Positions 1-6,791 of a stretch of 13,683 nucleotides of DNA are shown one piece after another (position 1 is the first letter of the stretch; each line of letters starts with the position of its first letter). The position numbers were made by a program, and so were the translations under genes. The notes under the pieces were generated by a model, which saw only the letters and a list, made by a program, of their open reading frames with translations, was not told the origin of the DNA and made no database searches. Source of the stretch: Treponema sp. (GTDB taxonomy: Bacteria > Spirochaetota > Spirochaetia > Treponematales > Breznakiellaceae); assembly GCA_031275035.1 (NCBI GenBank), contig JAISPH010000089.1, positions 1-13,683 on the forward strand. Reading direction: 5' to 3'.

Positions 1-9
1 CCCCTGCCG

Positions 10-972
10 CTAAACTTTCTTATGCCGGTTTTCAATATATTTATCGCTGACTATGATAAGCAGCAGGATGATGCCCCTGATAAGCTGTTGAAAGTTGATA
101 TACAGGCTGAACATAGTCATGGCGTTATAGATGATACTCATAAGCAGTACGCCGTAGAGGGTTCGCACCGCGCCGCCCTTCCCGCCGGAAAAGGCGGTGC
201 CTCCCACAATTACCGTGGGTATTACCGAAAAGAGCGCCTCACTGGCCAGATTCCCCGAGGCGCTGAAGGTGCGGGTCATCATGATTATGCCCCCCAGGGC
301 GGCGCAGAGTCCCTGAATAACAAAGACCGCCCAAAGGTGGTTCCGCACCTTAATGCCAATGCTGTCGGCCACATTGATATTTCCGCCGATAATAAAGAGG
401 TTTCGCCCGAACTTTGTCCGGGACAATACAAACTGGGCGATTATGACGATAAGCACAAAGATAAAAAAGGCAGCGGGGATATTGGCAATGTGGGCCCTGC
501 TTATGGCCCGCAGCGTCGCATCGTTCGGCACCGATACGGGGGTGTTTTTTGTTATGGTCAGGGCCACCCCCCGGTAGGCAATCTGCATACACATGGATAC
601 GATAAAGGGGGATAAGCGGAAAAAGGATACAAAAAAACCCGTTATCGCGCCCAGGACGCACCCAAGCGCCAGCATTGCCAGGGCGGAAAGGGCAAACCCG
701 TAAACCGGCAGCATCTGCATAAACACACAGGAAGTAAGGGCCATGACCGATCCGATGGATATGTCCAACTGTCCGCAGAGCATGACAAAGGTCAGGCCCA
801 CCGCCGTGATGCCGTAGGCGGCCATGGAATCGAAAAGGCTTGACATATTAATGGGCGATAAGAAAATGGGTTTGATTATGCCTATTGTGAAAAATATGAC
901 AAGCGCCAGAAGAGGTATTCTGTTTCTGCTTATAAACGGTATGGCGCCTTTTGTCAGTATTGAAGTATCCAT
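10..972 (-). CDS. Sugar ABC transporter permease (RbsC/BPD_transp_2 family), second permease
   Basis: Inner-membrane permease subunit of a carbohydrate importer, 320 aa, the usual family length. The chain is almost wholly hydrophobic with repeated membrane segments from about residue 20 onward. Family signatures are visible: QLDISIG at 68-74 (typical form GG(I/F)DLSVG), the cytoplasmic coupling-loop region GGNINVADSIGI at 196-207 that would contact the ATPase, and GGTAFSGGKGG at 257-267. The C-terminus is a short basic tail (ENRHKKV). The ATG follows the stop of the preceding permease gene by 5 nt, and its Shine-Dalgarno (GAAGG) lies inside the last codons of that gene, which implies translational coupling. 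It is the last gene of the transporter operon visible here. The sequence differs clearly from the neighbouring permease, so the two probably form a heterodimer. Substrate is not determinable. Confidence in the family is high. Confidence 0.95.
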   Translation of the reverse strand: MDTSILTKGAIPFISRNRIPLLALVIFFTIGIIKPIFLSPINMSSLFDSMAAYGITAVGLTFVMLCGQLDISIGSVMALTSCVFMQMLPVYGFALSALAMLALGCVLGAITGFFVSFFRLSPFIVSMCMQIAYRGVALTITKNTPVSVPNDATLRAISRAHIANIPAAFFIFVLIVIIAQFVLSRTKFGRNLFIIGGNINVADSIGIKVRNHLWAVFVIQGLCAALGGIIMMTRTFSASGNLASEALFSVIPTVIVGGTAFSGGKGGAVRTLYGVLLMSIIYNAMTMFSLYINFQQLIRGIILLLIIVSDKYIENRHKKV

Positions 973-977
973 CTTTC

Positions 978-1952
978 TTACCTTCTTTTTAGTTTGTCAA
1001 GACAAATGGCAAATAAGAGGACTATGCCCTTTACGATATATTGGACCACCGTTTCTATGCCCATTAAATTGAGGATGTTGGTGATAAGGCCGTAAATCAG
1101 CACGCCGATAAACACCTGCACCATGCCGCCCTTTCCGTCTATAAGCGAATTGCCTCCGATGATGGTGGCCACCGCGGCGTCAAAATCGGCGCCCGTACCG
1201 GAACGGGGAGACGCGGCCGTTGTACGGGCGGCCATCACGATACCGGCTATGGCGGCCAGCATACCCGCACAGGTAAAGGCGATTATCTTTATCCGCCCCA
1301 CATTCACCCCGGTCAGGAAAGCGGCCTCTTTGTTTGCCCCCGTAAGCAGCATATTACGCCCAAAAATAGTTCTCTTGATAACTATCTGGGCGAGGACCAT
1401 TATCCCTATCCACAGGAGGGACGCCGCGGGTAATCCGGCTATCTGGCCCTGCCCGAGCATTCTGTACCAGGGGGCGTTGGTTCCGTATAAGTCGAGGCCG
1501 TTACAGACGCTAAGGGCCAGACTGGTACCTACCAGGGAGGTGCCCAGGGTTATGAGAAAGGCCTCCCCTGTCTCGCCCCGGGTGATCTTCATCAATATAC
1601 CGTTAAGCAGACCCATGGACGCTCCGGCGCCGACGGCGGCCATCATGCCGGCGGCGGGGGAACCGGTGGCGGTCTCAACGCTGATGCAGACAATCGCCGC
1701 CAGGGAAAGGGTAGCGCCGATGGAAAGGTCAAAGCCGCCCGCCAGAAAAGTAAAGGTAAAGCCCACCGCCATTATTCCGTTTATGGAAACGCGGTTAAAC
1801 AGATTCATCAGGTTTCTCCAGGTAAAGAAACTTTCCGTAACCATGGCGCCGGCAATAATCATGACCAGGAGTAACAAGAGATTGGTGTTGTCCCGGGCCC
1901 AGACTTTTACTTTAGAGAAAGTAAACCGCTGTTCTGTTTTTATTGCCATCAT
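978..1952 (-). CDS. Sugar ABC transporter permease (RbsC/BPD_transp_2 family), first permease
   Basis: Inner-membrane permease of the same importer, 324 aa. After a charged N-terminus of about 24 residues the protein is a series of hydrophobic segments. Diagnostic motifs are GGFDLSIG at 72-79, the coupling loop TGANKEAAFLTGV at 204-216 and GGNSLIDGKGG at 266-276, all typical of ribose/galactose-type permeases. Two consecutive ATG codons open the frame (1950-1952 and 1947-1949). An AAGG Shine-Dalgarno sits just upstream, overlapping the end of the ATPase gene, whose stop is 9 nt away. Established four-gene systems with two different permeases and one fused ATPase (YtfQRT-YjfF for galactofuranose, LsrACDB for AI-2, rhamnose importers) have this composition, and the gene order matches YtfQRT-YjfF best. 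That resemblance does not fix the substrate. Confidence 0.95.
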   Translation of the reverse strand: MMAIKTEQRFTFSKVKVWARDNTNLLLLLVMIIAGAMVTESFFTWRNLMNLFNRVSINGIMAVGFTFTFLAGGFDLSIGATLSLAAIVCISVETATGSPAAGMMAAVGAGASMGLLNGILMKITRGETGEAFLITLGTSLVGTSLALSVCNGLDLYGTNAPWYRMLGQGQIAGLPAASLLWIGIMVLAQIVIKRTIFGRNMLLTGANKEAAFLTGVNVGRIKIIAFTCAGMLAAIAGIVMAARTTAASPRSGTGADFDAAVATIIGGNSLIDGKGGMVQVFIGVLIYGLITNILNLMGIETVVQYIVKGIVLLFAICLDKLKRR

Positions 1953-1961
1953 TTATACACC

Positions 1962-3440
1962 TTATAACGCATACCGCATGACCTCTACCGCATTGAGCTT
2001 TTCGCCTTCCAGTTCGGCGGCGACCAGATCGTCTTTCATGACCAGGACCCTGTCGCTCATACCAAGGACCTCGGGCAATTCGGAAGAAATAAAGATCACC
2101 GCCTTACCTTCGCCGGCCATCTTATTGATAAGCTCGTATATTTCCAGCTTGGCCCCCACGTCGATACCCCTGGTGGGCTCGTCCATGATAATAATATCCG
2201 AATTGGCGTTAAGCCATTTGGAAACCACCACCTTTTGCTGGTTTCCGCCGGACAGGTACAGCACTTTTTGGGACAGGGAAGGAGTTCTGATTTTTATGAG
2301 CCTGATAAACGTCTCCGCTATGGCGTTTTCCCGCCGGGGGTGCAGGAAAAACAGGGAGGCGCACTTTTCGAGGCCCGCCATAACAATATTACTTCTAACC
2401 GAAAAATCCACCGCCAGGCCTTCTTTCTTTCTGTCTTCGGTCAAAAAGGCCATCCCCGCCCTCTTCGCGTCCCGGGGACTTGCGATCTTTACCCGTTTGC
2501 CCTTGACATACACATCGCCCCCGGAGGAATAGTCCACCCCGAAGAGGGCCCGCATGGTTTCCGTCCTGCCGGAACCCACAAGGCCGGCAATGCCCAGAAC
2601 TTCTCCGGCCCGGAGGGAAAACCCCACCCTGGCGCCCTTTCCCCTCTGCTGAAGCCCCTCTACCCTAAGGACCTCGTCGCCGGGGGCGTGGGCCCGCCTG
2701 GGAAAGGTTTGGCTTACCCCGCGGCCCACCATCATTTCTACAATTTGGTCCCGGTTTATATCCCTTACCGGTTTGGTGTCTATCATATTCCCGTCCCGCA
2801 TGACGCTGACGGAATCGCATATTTCAAAAATTTCTTCCAGACGGTGGGAAATATACATAACCGCTATGCCCTTGGCTTTTAAATCCCTGATTATGGAAAA
2901 CAGCTCCGTCAGTTCCTTCTGGGTAAGGGTCGCCGAAGGTTCGTCCATCAGGATAATCCGGGAATCGTAACTGAGGGCCTTGGCGATTTCCACCATTTGT
3001 TTACCGGCGATGCTTAACTGTCCTACCGGGGTTTTTACATTCACCTTAAACCCTATGCGGTCCAGGAGACGCTCGCTTTTTTCATAGATCTGTTTCCAGT
3101 TTATAAACCTGCCCTTTTCGCTTAACCTTCCCGCAAAGATATTCTCCGCCACCGAAAGGCCGTTCACCAGATTCAATTCCTGAAATATGATGCTTATTCC
3201 CAGTTCCGCCGCCCGCTTGGGGTTGCTTATCTCTACTTCTTTGCCGTCAATAAATATGGCGCCCCCGTCCATCTTGTAATTGCCGTTCAATATTTTTACC
3301 AGGGTGGATTTTCCGGCCCCGTTTTCACCCACCAGGGCCCGGACTTCCCCGGCCTGCATAGTCATGGAAACATGGCTCAGGGCCTTGACTTCGAGGAAGT
3401 TCTTGCTCACATCCTTAATTTCAAAAAAGACGTTCTCCAT
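1962..3440 (-). CDS. Sugar ABC transporter ATP-binding protein, tandem NBDs (RbsA/MglA type)
   Basis: Cytoplasmic ATPase that powers the importer, 492 aa, with two nucleotide-binding domains fused in one chain. Domain 1 has Walker A GENGAGKST (38-46), Q-loop Gln87, signature LSIAGKQ (142-148), Walker B RIILMDEP (161-168) and switch His199. Domain 2 has the altered Walker A GLVGSGRTE (286-294) that is normal for RbsA/MglA proteins, signature LSGGNQQK (396-403) and Walker B IIIMDEP (416-422), with Ser in place of the switch His near 452. In this family the second site is expected to be catalytically weak, so the asymmetry is usual. ATG at 3438-3440 is preceded by a GGGAG Shine-Dalgarno. A 92-nt gap containing a strong hairpin separates it from the binding-protein gene upstream; the first permease gene follows after 9 nt. 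Confidence 0.97.
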   Translation of the reverse strand: MENVFFEIKDVSKNFLEVKALSHVSMTMQAGEVRALVGENGAGKSTLVKILNGNYKMDGGAIFIDGKEVEISNPKRAAELGISIIFQELNLVNGLSVAENIFAGRLSEKGRFINWKQIYEKSERLLDRIGFKVNVKTPVGQLSIAGKQMVEIAKALSYDSRIILMDEPSATLTQKELTELFSIIRDLKAKGIAVMYISHRLEEIFEICDSVSVMRDGNMIDTKPVRDINRDQIVEMMVGRGVSQTFPRRAHAPGDEVLRVEGLQQRGKGARVGFSLRAGEVLGIAGLVGSGRTETMRALFGVDYSSGGDVYVKGKRVKIASPRDAKRAGMAFLTEDRKKEGLAVDFSVRSNIVMAGLEKCASLFFLHPRRENAIAETFIRLIKIRTPSLSQKVLYLSGGNQQKVVVSKWLNANSDIIIMDEPTRGIDVGAKLEIYELINKMAGEGKAVIFISSELPEVLGMSDRVLVMKDDLVAAELEGEKLNAVEVMRYAL

Positions 3441-3485
3441 ATCGATCTCCCTGACGCCGCGGGGCGGGATTAATCCGGACTCACA

Positions 3486-3523
3486 GGGGAAGCCGGGAAC
3501 CCGGACGGGGTTCCCGCTTCCCC
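3486..3523 (-). promoter_or_regulatory. Strong intercistronic hairpin between binding-protein and ATPase genes
   Basis: Near-perfect inverted repeat. The left arm at 3486-3502 (GGGGAAGCCGGGAACCC) pairs with the right arm at 3508-3523 (GGGTTCCCGCTTCCCC), with a single bulged C and a 5-nt loop. In the transcribed minus-strand direction it begins 9 nt after the stop of the substrate-binding-protein gene. It is not followed by a U tract, so it is unlikely to be a full intrinsic terminator. In other binding-protein operons (such as malE-malF) a hairpin here protects the upstream mRNA from 3' exonucleases and partly limits read-through. The same role is inferred here. Confidence 0.75.
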
Positions 3524-3532
3524 GTTCATGAA

Positions 3533-4471
3533 TCAGAAGGGAGCGACGTCAACATTTTCCTTGGTTACCAGTTCCATCCCATAGTACTGGATCCGGTCCA
3601 CCTGCTTACCATCCGAAACGGCTTTGAAAGTCTGCATCATATCCCTGGCCGCAAACTTCGGCGGATAGGTGATGGTGAACATGAACTTATCCTCCTTAAT
3701 CGCGGGAATGCTGCTTTCGTAAAAACCCTGGGAGGCTATTTTTATCTGGCCGGCCTTGCCTGCCGCCTCAATGGCCGCATATACCCCCCAGGACATCTGA
3801 TCGTCCTGGACTATAAAGGCCTTTAGATCCGGGTGGGCGGTGATGATATCCTCCGCGGCGGCCATGGCCTTTTGCCGGTCCCAGTCGCAGAACACCTCCT
3901 GCACAATGGTGATCCCCGGATACTTTGCCAAAACCTCCCGCATGCCCTCGGAGCGCCGGCGGGCGTTATCCGCGCCGGTCAGCCCGCCGATAAGGGCCAC
4001 CTTGCCCGTATCACCGGCCAATTTAACATAGGTTTCCGCCTCCAGAACCCCGGACTCCTTCTGCCCGAACAGGACCTGGTAGATCTTCTTACTTATAGGA
4101 TCGTTGGCATCATAATCATAAGCGCTTATAACTATAACCCCCGCGTCCGAGGCCCGTTCCAGGGCCGGGGCCAGGGCGGCATTATTCACCGGTTGAATTA
4201 ACAGGAAATCAAAACCCTGGGCCGCCGCCGAGTTAACCATGTTTATCTGCTGGTTCACATCCTGGGCGGCGTCGAAGGTCTCTATCTCCCAGCCATACTC
4301 GTCGGCGGCCTCTTTTAATCCGGCAAAAAATATGTGATTCCACTCGTTGTACTCGGCAACCACATTCGCCACCCGTTTTGTCCCGGATGCCGGGGCCGCC
4401 TTCTGCCCGCCCCCAAAGCCCTGGATACCCGCCAATGCAATACAAAGGACTCCAAGAATCAACTTCTTCAT
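3533..4471 (-). CDS. Periplasmic sugar-binding protein (RbsB-like, peripla_BP_4 family)
   Basis: Captures the sugar outside the inner membrane and delivers it to the two permeases; 312 aa. Residues 1 to about 20 form a signal peptide (basic MKK, then a hydrophobic stretch), followed by a small linker of the GGGQKAAP type. No cysteine lies at a lipobox-like position (Cys10 sits inside the hydrophobic core), so it is predicted soluble rather than lipid-anchored. The mature part has the periplasmic-binding-protein I pattern: a start VANVVAEYNEWN near 34-45, QPVNN at 93-97, a GADNARRRSEG segment at 166-176 with a likely ligand Arg, and VQDDQMSWGVYAAIEAAG at 221-238, equivalent to the family ND.MA.GA..A...AG motif. 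A perfect AGGAGG Shine-Dalgarno lies 5 nt before the ATG. It is first in the operon, directly downstream of the promoter and operator-like sites. Confidence 0.95.
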   Translation of the reverse strand: MKKLILGVLCIALAGIQGFGGGQKAAPASGTKRVANVVAEYNEWNHIFFAGLKEAADEYGWEIETFDAAQDVNQQINMVNSAAAQGFDFLLIQPVNNAALAPALERASDAGVIVISAYDYDANDPISKKIYQVLFGQKESGVLEAETYVKLAGDTGKVALIGGLTGADNARRRSEGMREVLAKYPGITIVQEVFCDWDRQKAMAAAEDIITAHPDLKAFIVQDDQMSWGVYAAIEAAGKAGQIKIASQGFYESSIPAIKEDKFMFTITYPPKFAARDMMQTFKAVSDGKQVDRIQYYGMELVTKENVDVAPF

Positions 4472-4491
4472 ACTTTCCTCCTGTTATTTTA

Positions 4492-4505
4492 ACCGGATAA
4501 CCGGT
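4492..4505. promoter_or_regulatory. Operator-like palindrome downstream of the transporter promoter
   Basis: Perfect inverted repeat ACCGG-ATAA-CCGGT. It lies about 5-18 nt downstream of the start point predicted from the -10 box at 4517-4522, and 20 nt upstream of the binding-protein ATG. This is a typical place for a repressor operator in a sugar operon (LacI- or ROK-type regulators bind such dyads). No regulator gene is present in the window, so the cognate protein is unknown. A weak mRNA hairpin is the alternative reading. Confidence 0.45.
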
Positions 4506-4516
4506 CATTGAAGATT

Positions 4517-4546
4517 ATTATAAACCCACAAATTTTGATTTGTCAA
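4517..4546 (-). promoter_or_regulatory. Sigma-70-type promoter of the sugar transporter operon
   Basis: On the minus strand a perfect -35 TTGACA (4541-4546) and a perfect -10 TATAAT (4517-4522) are separated by 18 bp. The predicted start point is near 4509-4511, giving an untranslated leader of about 38-40 nt that ends in an AGGAGG ribosome site. Both hexamers match consensus exactly, so control is probably by repression rather than by promoter weakness. Confidence 0.8.
4528..4543. promoter_or_regulatory. Second operator-like inverted repeat overlapping the promoter
   Basis: Perfect dyad ACAAAT-TTTG-ATTTGT, which covers half of the -35 box and most of the promoter spacer. A protein bound here would block RNA polymerase. 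In an AT-rich region a 6-bp dyad is less striking than the GC-rich one at 4492-4505, so confidence is lower. Confidence 0.35.
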
Positions 4547-4691
4547 CATAAATATATATATTATTTATATATTTATTTGTTTTTATGATTATTAAAATAT
4601 ATTTTAAGAAATATAATCCCTATTTATCCTTTTATTTTATATATTTAATATATATAAATATCGAATTATTAGGGATATTTAATAATAAAAC

Positions 4692-4720
4692 TTTACATAA
4701 ATTAAATCCTGGTTTATCAT
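4692..4720 (+). promoter_or_regulatory. Candidate promoter of the glutamate dehydrogenase gene
   Basis: TTTACA (4692-4697) and TATCAT (4715-4720) with a 17-bp spacer form a plausible sigma-70 promoter at the downstream edge of the AT island. The predicted start near 4727 would give a leader of about 90 nt. An alternative -10 (TAGAAT, 4733-4738) lacks a good -35. The AT-rich context makes chance matches likely, hence the modest confidence. Confidence 0.4.
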
Positions 4721-4815
4721 CAAAATATCGCTTAGAATATAAACAGCCAGGGTTTTCTATTTTAACCGCCCCGGGGGTGGAACCCGCTTACGAAAACAAA
4801 GAGAGGTAATTACCG

Positions 4816-6075
4816 ATGAGTGATTCTTACAATCCCTATGACAATGTTATCGCCACCATGAAAAAGGCGGCGGATGTGCTGGGCCTGGACGAAAACGACT
4901 ATGCGGCCACCATGTACCCCGAACGGGAACTAAAGGTATCCTTCCCCGTCCGGATGGACGACGGCAGCGTGCGGATCTTCGAGGGGTACCGGGTACAGCA
5001 TTCCTCCTCCCGGGGACCCTGCAAGGGGGGCGTCCGTTTCCATCAGGATGTGAACAGCGACGAGGTAAAGGCCCTGGCCGCGTGGATGACCTTCAAGTGC
5101 GCCGTGGTGGGCATCCCCTATGGCGGGGCCAAGGGGGCGGTTAAGGTGGATCCCTCCACGCTTTCCCACGGAGAATTGGAACGCCTGACCCGCCGTTATA
5201 CGGCCATGATCCTGCCCATGATAGGCCCCGAAAGGGATATTCCCGCGCCGGATGTGAACACCAACGGCGAGGTAATGGGGTGGATCATGGATACCTATAG
5301 TATGCTGAAGGGCTATGCCGTCCCGGGGGTGGTCACCGGCAAGCCCCTGGACATAGGCGGTTCCGTGGGACGGGCCGACGCAACCGGCCGGGGGGTCATG
5401 ATCAATACCCGGGAATTTCTGCATAAAACAGGTTCCTCCATCGACAAGATCCGCGTAATTGTCCAGGGCATGGGTAATGTGGGAGGCGTTTCCGCCCGGC
5501 TGCTCCACGAGGAAGGCGCCGCCGTGATCGCGGTCAGCGATGTCTCGGGGGGAATCGCCAAACCCGGCGGCCTCGATATCCCCGGGGTGCTGCGGTACCT
5601 TTCCACCCGGGGCAGGCTCCTGAAGGATTACCAGGCGGAGGGGATAAAGCACATCAGTAACGAGGAACTATTGGCCATGGATGCGGATGTCCTGATCCCC
5701 GCGGCCCTGGAAAACCAGATCACGAAACAGAATGCGGATACCATAGGGGCAAAAATGATCGTGGAGGGCGCCAACGGCCCTACCACCATAGAGGCGGATG
5801 CAATCCTGAACAAAAAGGGCGTTACCGTCGTGCCGGATATCCTTGCCAATGCCGGAGGGGTCATTGTTTCCTATTTTGAGTGGGTCCAGAATATCCAATC
5901 CCTTACCTGGGACGAAAAAAACGTGAACCATGAACTAAACCGCATCATGGTAAACGCCATTGAGGAAGTATACGCCCTGGCCTCGGAGAAGAAGCTGTCA
6001 ATGAGGACCGCCGCCTACGCCCTGGCCTTAAAAAGGCTGGTCCAGGCAAAAAAGATCCGCGGCATTTTCCCCTAA
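4816..6075 (+). CDS. gdhA: Glutamate dehydrogenase (Glu/Leu/Phe/Val dehydrogenase family)
   Basis: Cytoplasmic enzyme that interconverts 2-oxoglutarate plus ammonium and glutamate, linking nitrogen assimilation or amino-acid catabolism to carbon metabolism. It has 419 aa, the usual length of the hexameric small-subunit class. The N-terminal substrate domain carries GPCKGGVRFH (68-77), Lys94 in MTFKCAV, the catalytic Lys106 in GGAKGA (103-108) and the catalytic Asp146 in PAPDVNT. The Rossmann domain has GMGNVGG (218-224) with Asp242 at the end of the second strand. NAGGVIVSYFEW (345-356) is also conserved. The cofactor (NAD or NADP) cannot be settled by eye. ATG follows GAGAGG with a 9-nt spacing. 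The gene appears monocistronic; the next gene has its own promoter after about 66 nt, and I see no clear intrinsic terminator between them. Confidence 0.96.
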   Translation: MSDSYNPYDNVIATMKKAADVLGLDENDYAATMYPERELKVSFPVRMDDGSVRIFEGYRVQHSSSRGPCKGGVRFHQDVNSDEVKALAAWMTFKCAVVGIPYGGAKGAVKVDPSTLSHGELERLTRRYTAMILPMIGPERDIPAPDVNTNGEVMGWIMDTYSMLKGYAVPGVVTGKPLDIGGSVGRADATGRGVMINTREFLHKTGSSIDKIRVIVQGMGNVGGVSARLLHEEGAAVIAVSDVSGGIAKPGGLDIPGVLRYLSTRGRLLKDYQAEGIKHISNEELLAMDADVLIPAALENQITKQNADTIGAKMIVEGANGPTTIEADAILNKKGVTVVPDILANAGGVIVSYFEWVQNIQSLTWDEKNVNHELNRIMVNAIEEVYALASEKKLSMRTAAYALALKRLVQAKKIRGIFP

Positions 6076-6141
6076 GGGGCGTAACAGACCGCCGGTGATC
6101 ATTTTGCGGCCCTAAGCGTACTAAGTCCGGCCATCGAATGC

Positions 6142-6171
6142 TTGACATCCTAAACAACCGTGGGGTATATT
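6142..6171 (+). promoter_or_regulatory. Promoter of the PD-(D/E)XK-like gene
   Basis: A perfect -35 TTGACA (6142-6147) and -10 TATATT (6166-6171) are separated by 18 bp. The -10 box ends exactly 6 nt before ATG 6178-6180, so the predicted start point falls at or beside this ATG. This argues against the in-frame GTG at 6160 as the start. It leaves either a leaderless start at 6178 or a start at ATG 6208, which has a GGGA ribosome site 7 nt upstream. Confidence 0.65.
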
Positions 6172-6177
6172 TTATGT

Positions 6178-6735
6178 ATGATCCATGAAAACACCCGGGA
6201 ACCCCAAATGGGGCTCAACTTTGAAAAGGTCTGGGCTCTGTTCCAAGAGACAGACCGTAAGTTCCAGGATACAGACCGTAAGTTCCAGGACACGGACCGT
6301 AAAATCAGCAAACTGGGTGACCGGCTCGGAGATTTAGTGGAACATCTCGTGGCGCCCAATATTCTGGAAAAATTCAACAACCTGGGGTATCGGTTCGGAA
6401 AGGCCGGCACCAATGTGCGTTTCAAAGATTCCAACTTTATGACAATAGCCGAAGTTGATATCCTGCTTGAAAATGGGGATATCGTTTTGGCTGTGGAGGT
6501 GAAGGCAAAACTGACCATTCCCGATGTCCAGGATCATATAGCCCGGATGGAAAAATTACGGCTTTATGCCGGCGAACACAAGGACCCCAGAAGGCTCATG
6601 GGCGCGGTGGCAGGGGCGGTTATTCCCGAAGGGGTAAAACCCTTTGCGATAAAGAATGGTTTTTATGTGCTTGAACAGACGGGAGATACGGTAAAGATCG
6701 ATGTCCCCCCGGACTTTATTCCAAAAGAATGGTAA
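6178..6735 (+). CDS. DUF3782-like protein with PD-(D/E)XK nuclease fold and coiled-coil N-terminus
   Basis: Counted from ATG 6178 the protein has 185 aa. Residues 22-44 are a heptad-repeat coiled coil built from FQ(E/D)TDRK units. The C-terminal two thirds resemble a family I recognise from Treponema and other bacteria, often present in several copies per genome. A conserved LVEHLVAPNI helix near 53-62 supplies a Glu. It is followed by EVDILLENGD and AVEVKAK, giving Asp94, Glu107 and Lys109 in the D...ExK arrangement of PD-(D/E)XK nucleases. The end, NGFYVLEQTGDTVKI then VPPDFIPKEW, also fits. Whether it cuts nucleic acid is unknown. The start is uncertain: ATG 6178 lies 6 nt after the -10 box, while ATG 6208 (175 aa) has a weak ribosome site and would place the mature start closer to the coiled coil. 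The gene converges on the DUF362 gene with about 50 nt between stops. Confidence 0.85.
   Translation: MIHENTREPQMGLNFEKVWALFQETDRKFQDTDRKFQDTDRKISKLGDRLGDLVEHLVAPNILEKFNNLGYRFGKAGTNVRFKDSNFMTIAEVDILLENGDIVLAVEVKAKLTIPDVQDHIARMEKLRLYAGEHKDPRRLMGAVAGAVIPEGVKPFAIKNGFYVLEQTGDTVKIDVPPDFIPKEW
6241..6303 (+). repeat. Three tandem 21-bp units encoding coiled-coil heptads
   Basis: Units at 6241-6261, 6262-6282 and 6283-6303 share the form TTCCA(A/G)GA..CA.ACCGTAA and are nearly identical at DNA level. Each encodes seven residues, FQ(E/D)TDRK. Because the unit length is a multiple of three and equals two helical turns, copy-number change would lengthen or shorten the coiled coil without breaking the frame. 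Confidence 0.9.
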
Positions 6736-6774
6736 GGACAATTTTGTAACCGTACCAGAAATAGATAAGCTCCC

Positions 6775-6791
6775 GGCTGAGGGTTTCAGCC
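6775..6791. terminator. Small hairpin between convergent genes
   Basis: Perfect dyad GGCTGA-GGGTT-TCAGCC lies in the 50-nt gap between the convergent nuclease-like and DUF362 genes and overlaps the DUF362 stop codon. There is no U tract on either side, so any terminator role is weak or shared. Confidence 0.3.

Larger units (their letters stand above)
4472..4815. other. Divergent intergenic region with an AT-rich island
   Basis: This 344-nt stretch between the divergent transporter and glutamate dehydrogenase genes holds no convincing gene. Roughly 4545-4745 is extremely AT-rich compared with the GC-rich genes on both sides. It contains nested dyads: ATCCCTA (4616-4622) pairs with TAGGGAT (4670-4676), and an inner ATATTTA/TAAATAT stem lies between them. 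Nearer the dehydrogenase gene, GGGTT (4750-4754) and AACCC (4781-4785) flank a tight GC hairpin at 4766-4780, giving a folded leader just before the ribosome site. I recognise no riboswitch class in it. Confidence 0.6.

Noticed and set aside
1..9. Fragment of another gene at the left edge
   Set aside because: Nine bases after the permease stop are too few to call anything.
1123..2532. Long open frame of 469 codons on the plus strand opposite the permease and ATPase genes
   Set aside because: It is antisense to two well-supported transporter genes with clear motifs; its Pro, Arg and Ser-rich translation is the usual shadow of GC-rich codons on the other strand.
4585..4809. Possible 74-residue gene in the AT-rich region on the plus strand
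   Set aside because: It has no ribosome site, its translation is dominated by Ile, Tyr, Phe and Asn as expected from AT-rich noncoding DNA, and it runs through the apparent promoter and leader of the glutamate dehydrogenase gene.
6076..6141. Terminator after glutamate dehydrogenase
   Set aside because: Only short, poorly spaced complementary words (CCGC/GCGG, GGCC/GGCC) are present and no U tract follows.
6160..6177. GTG at 6160 as the start of the nuclease-like gene
   Set aside because: It lies between the -35 and -10 boxes of an excellent promoter and has no ribosome site; ATG 6178 or ATG 6208 fits better.
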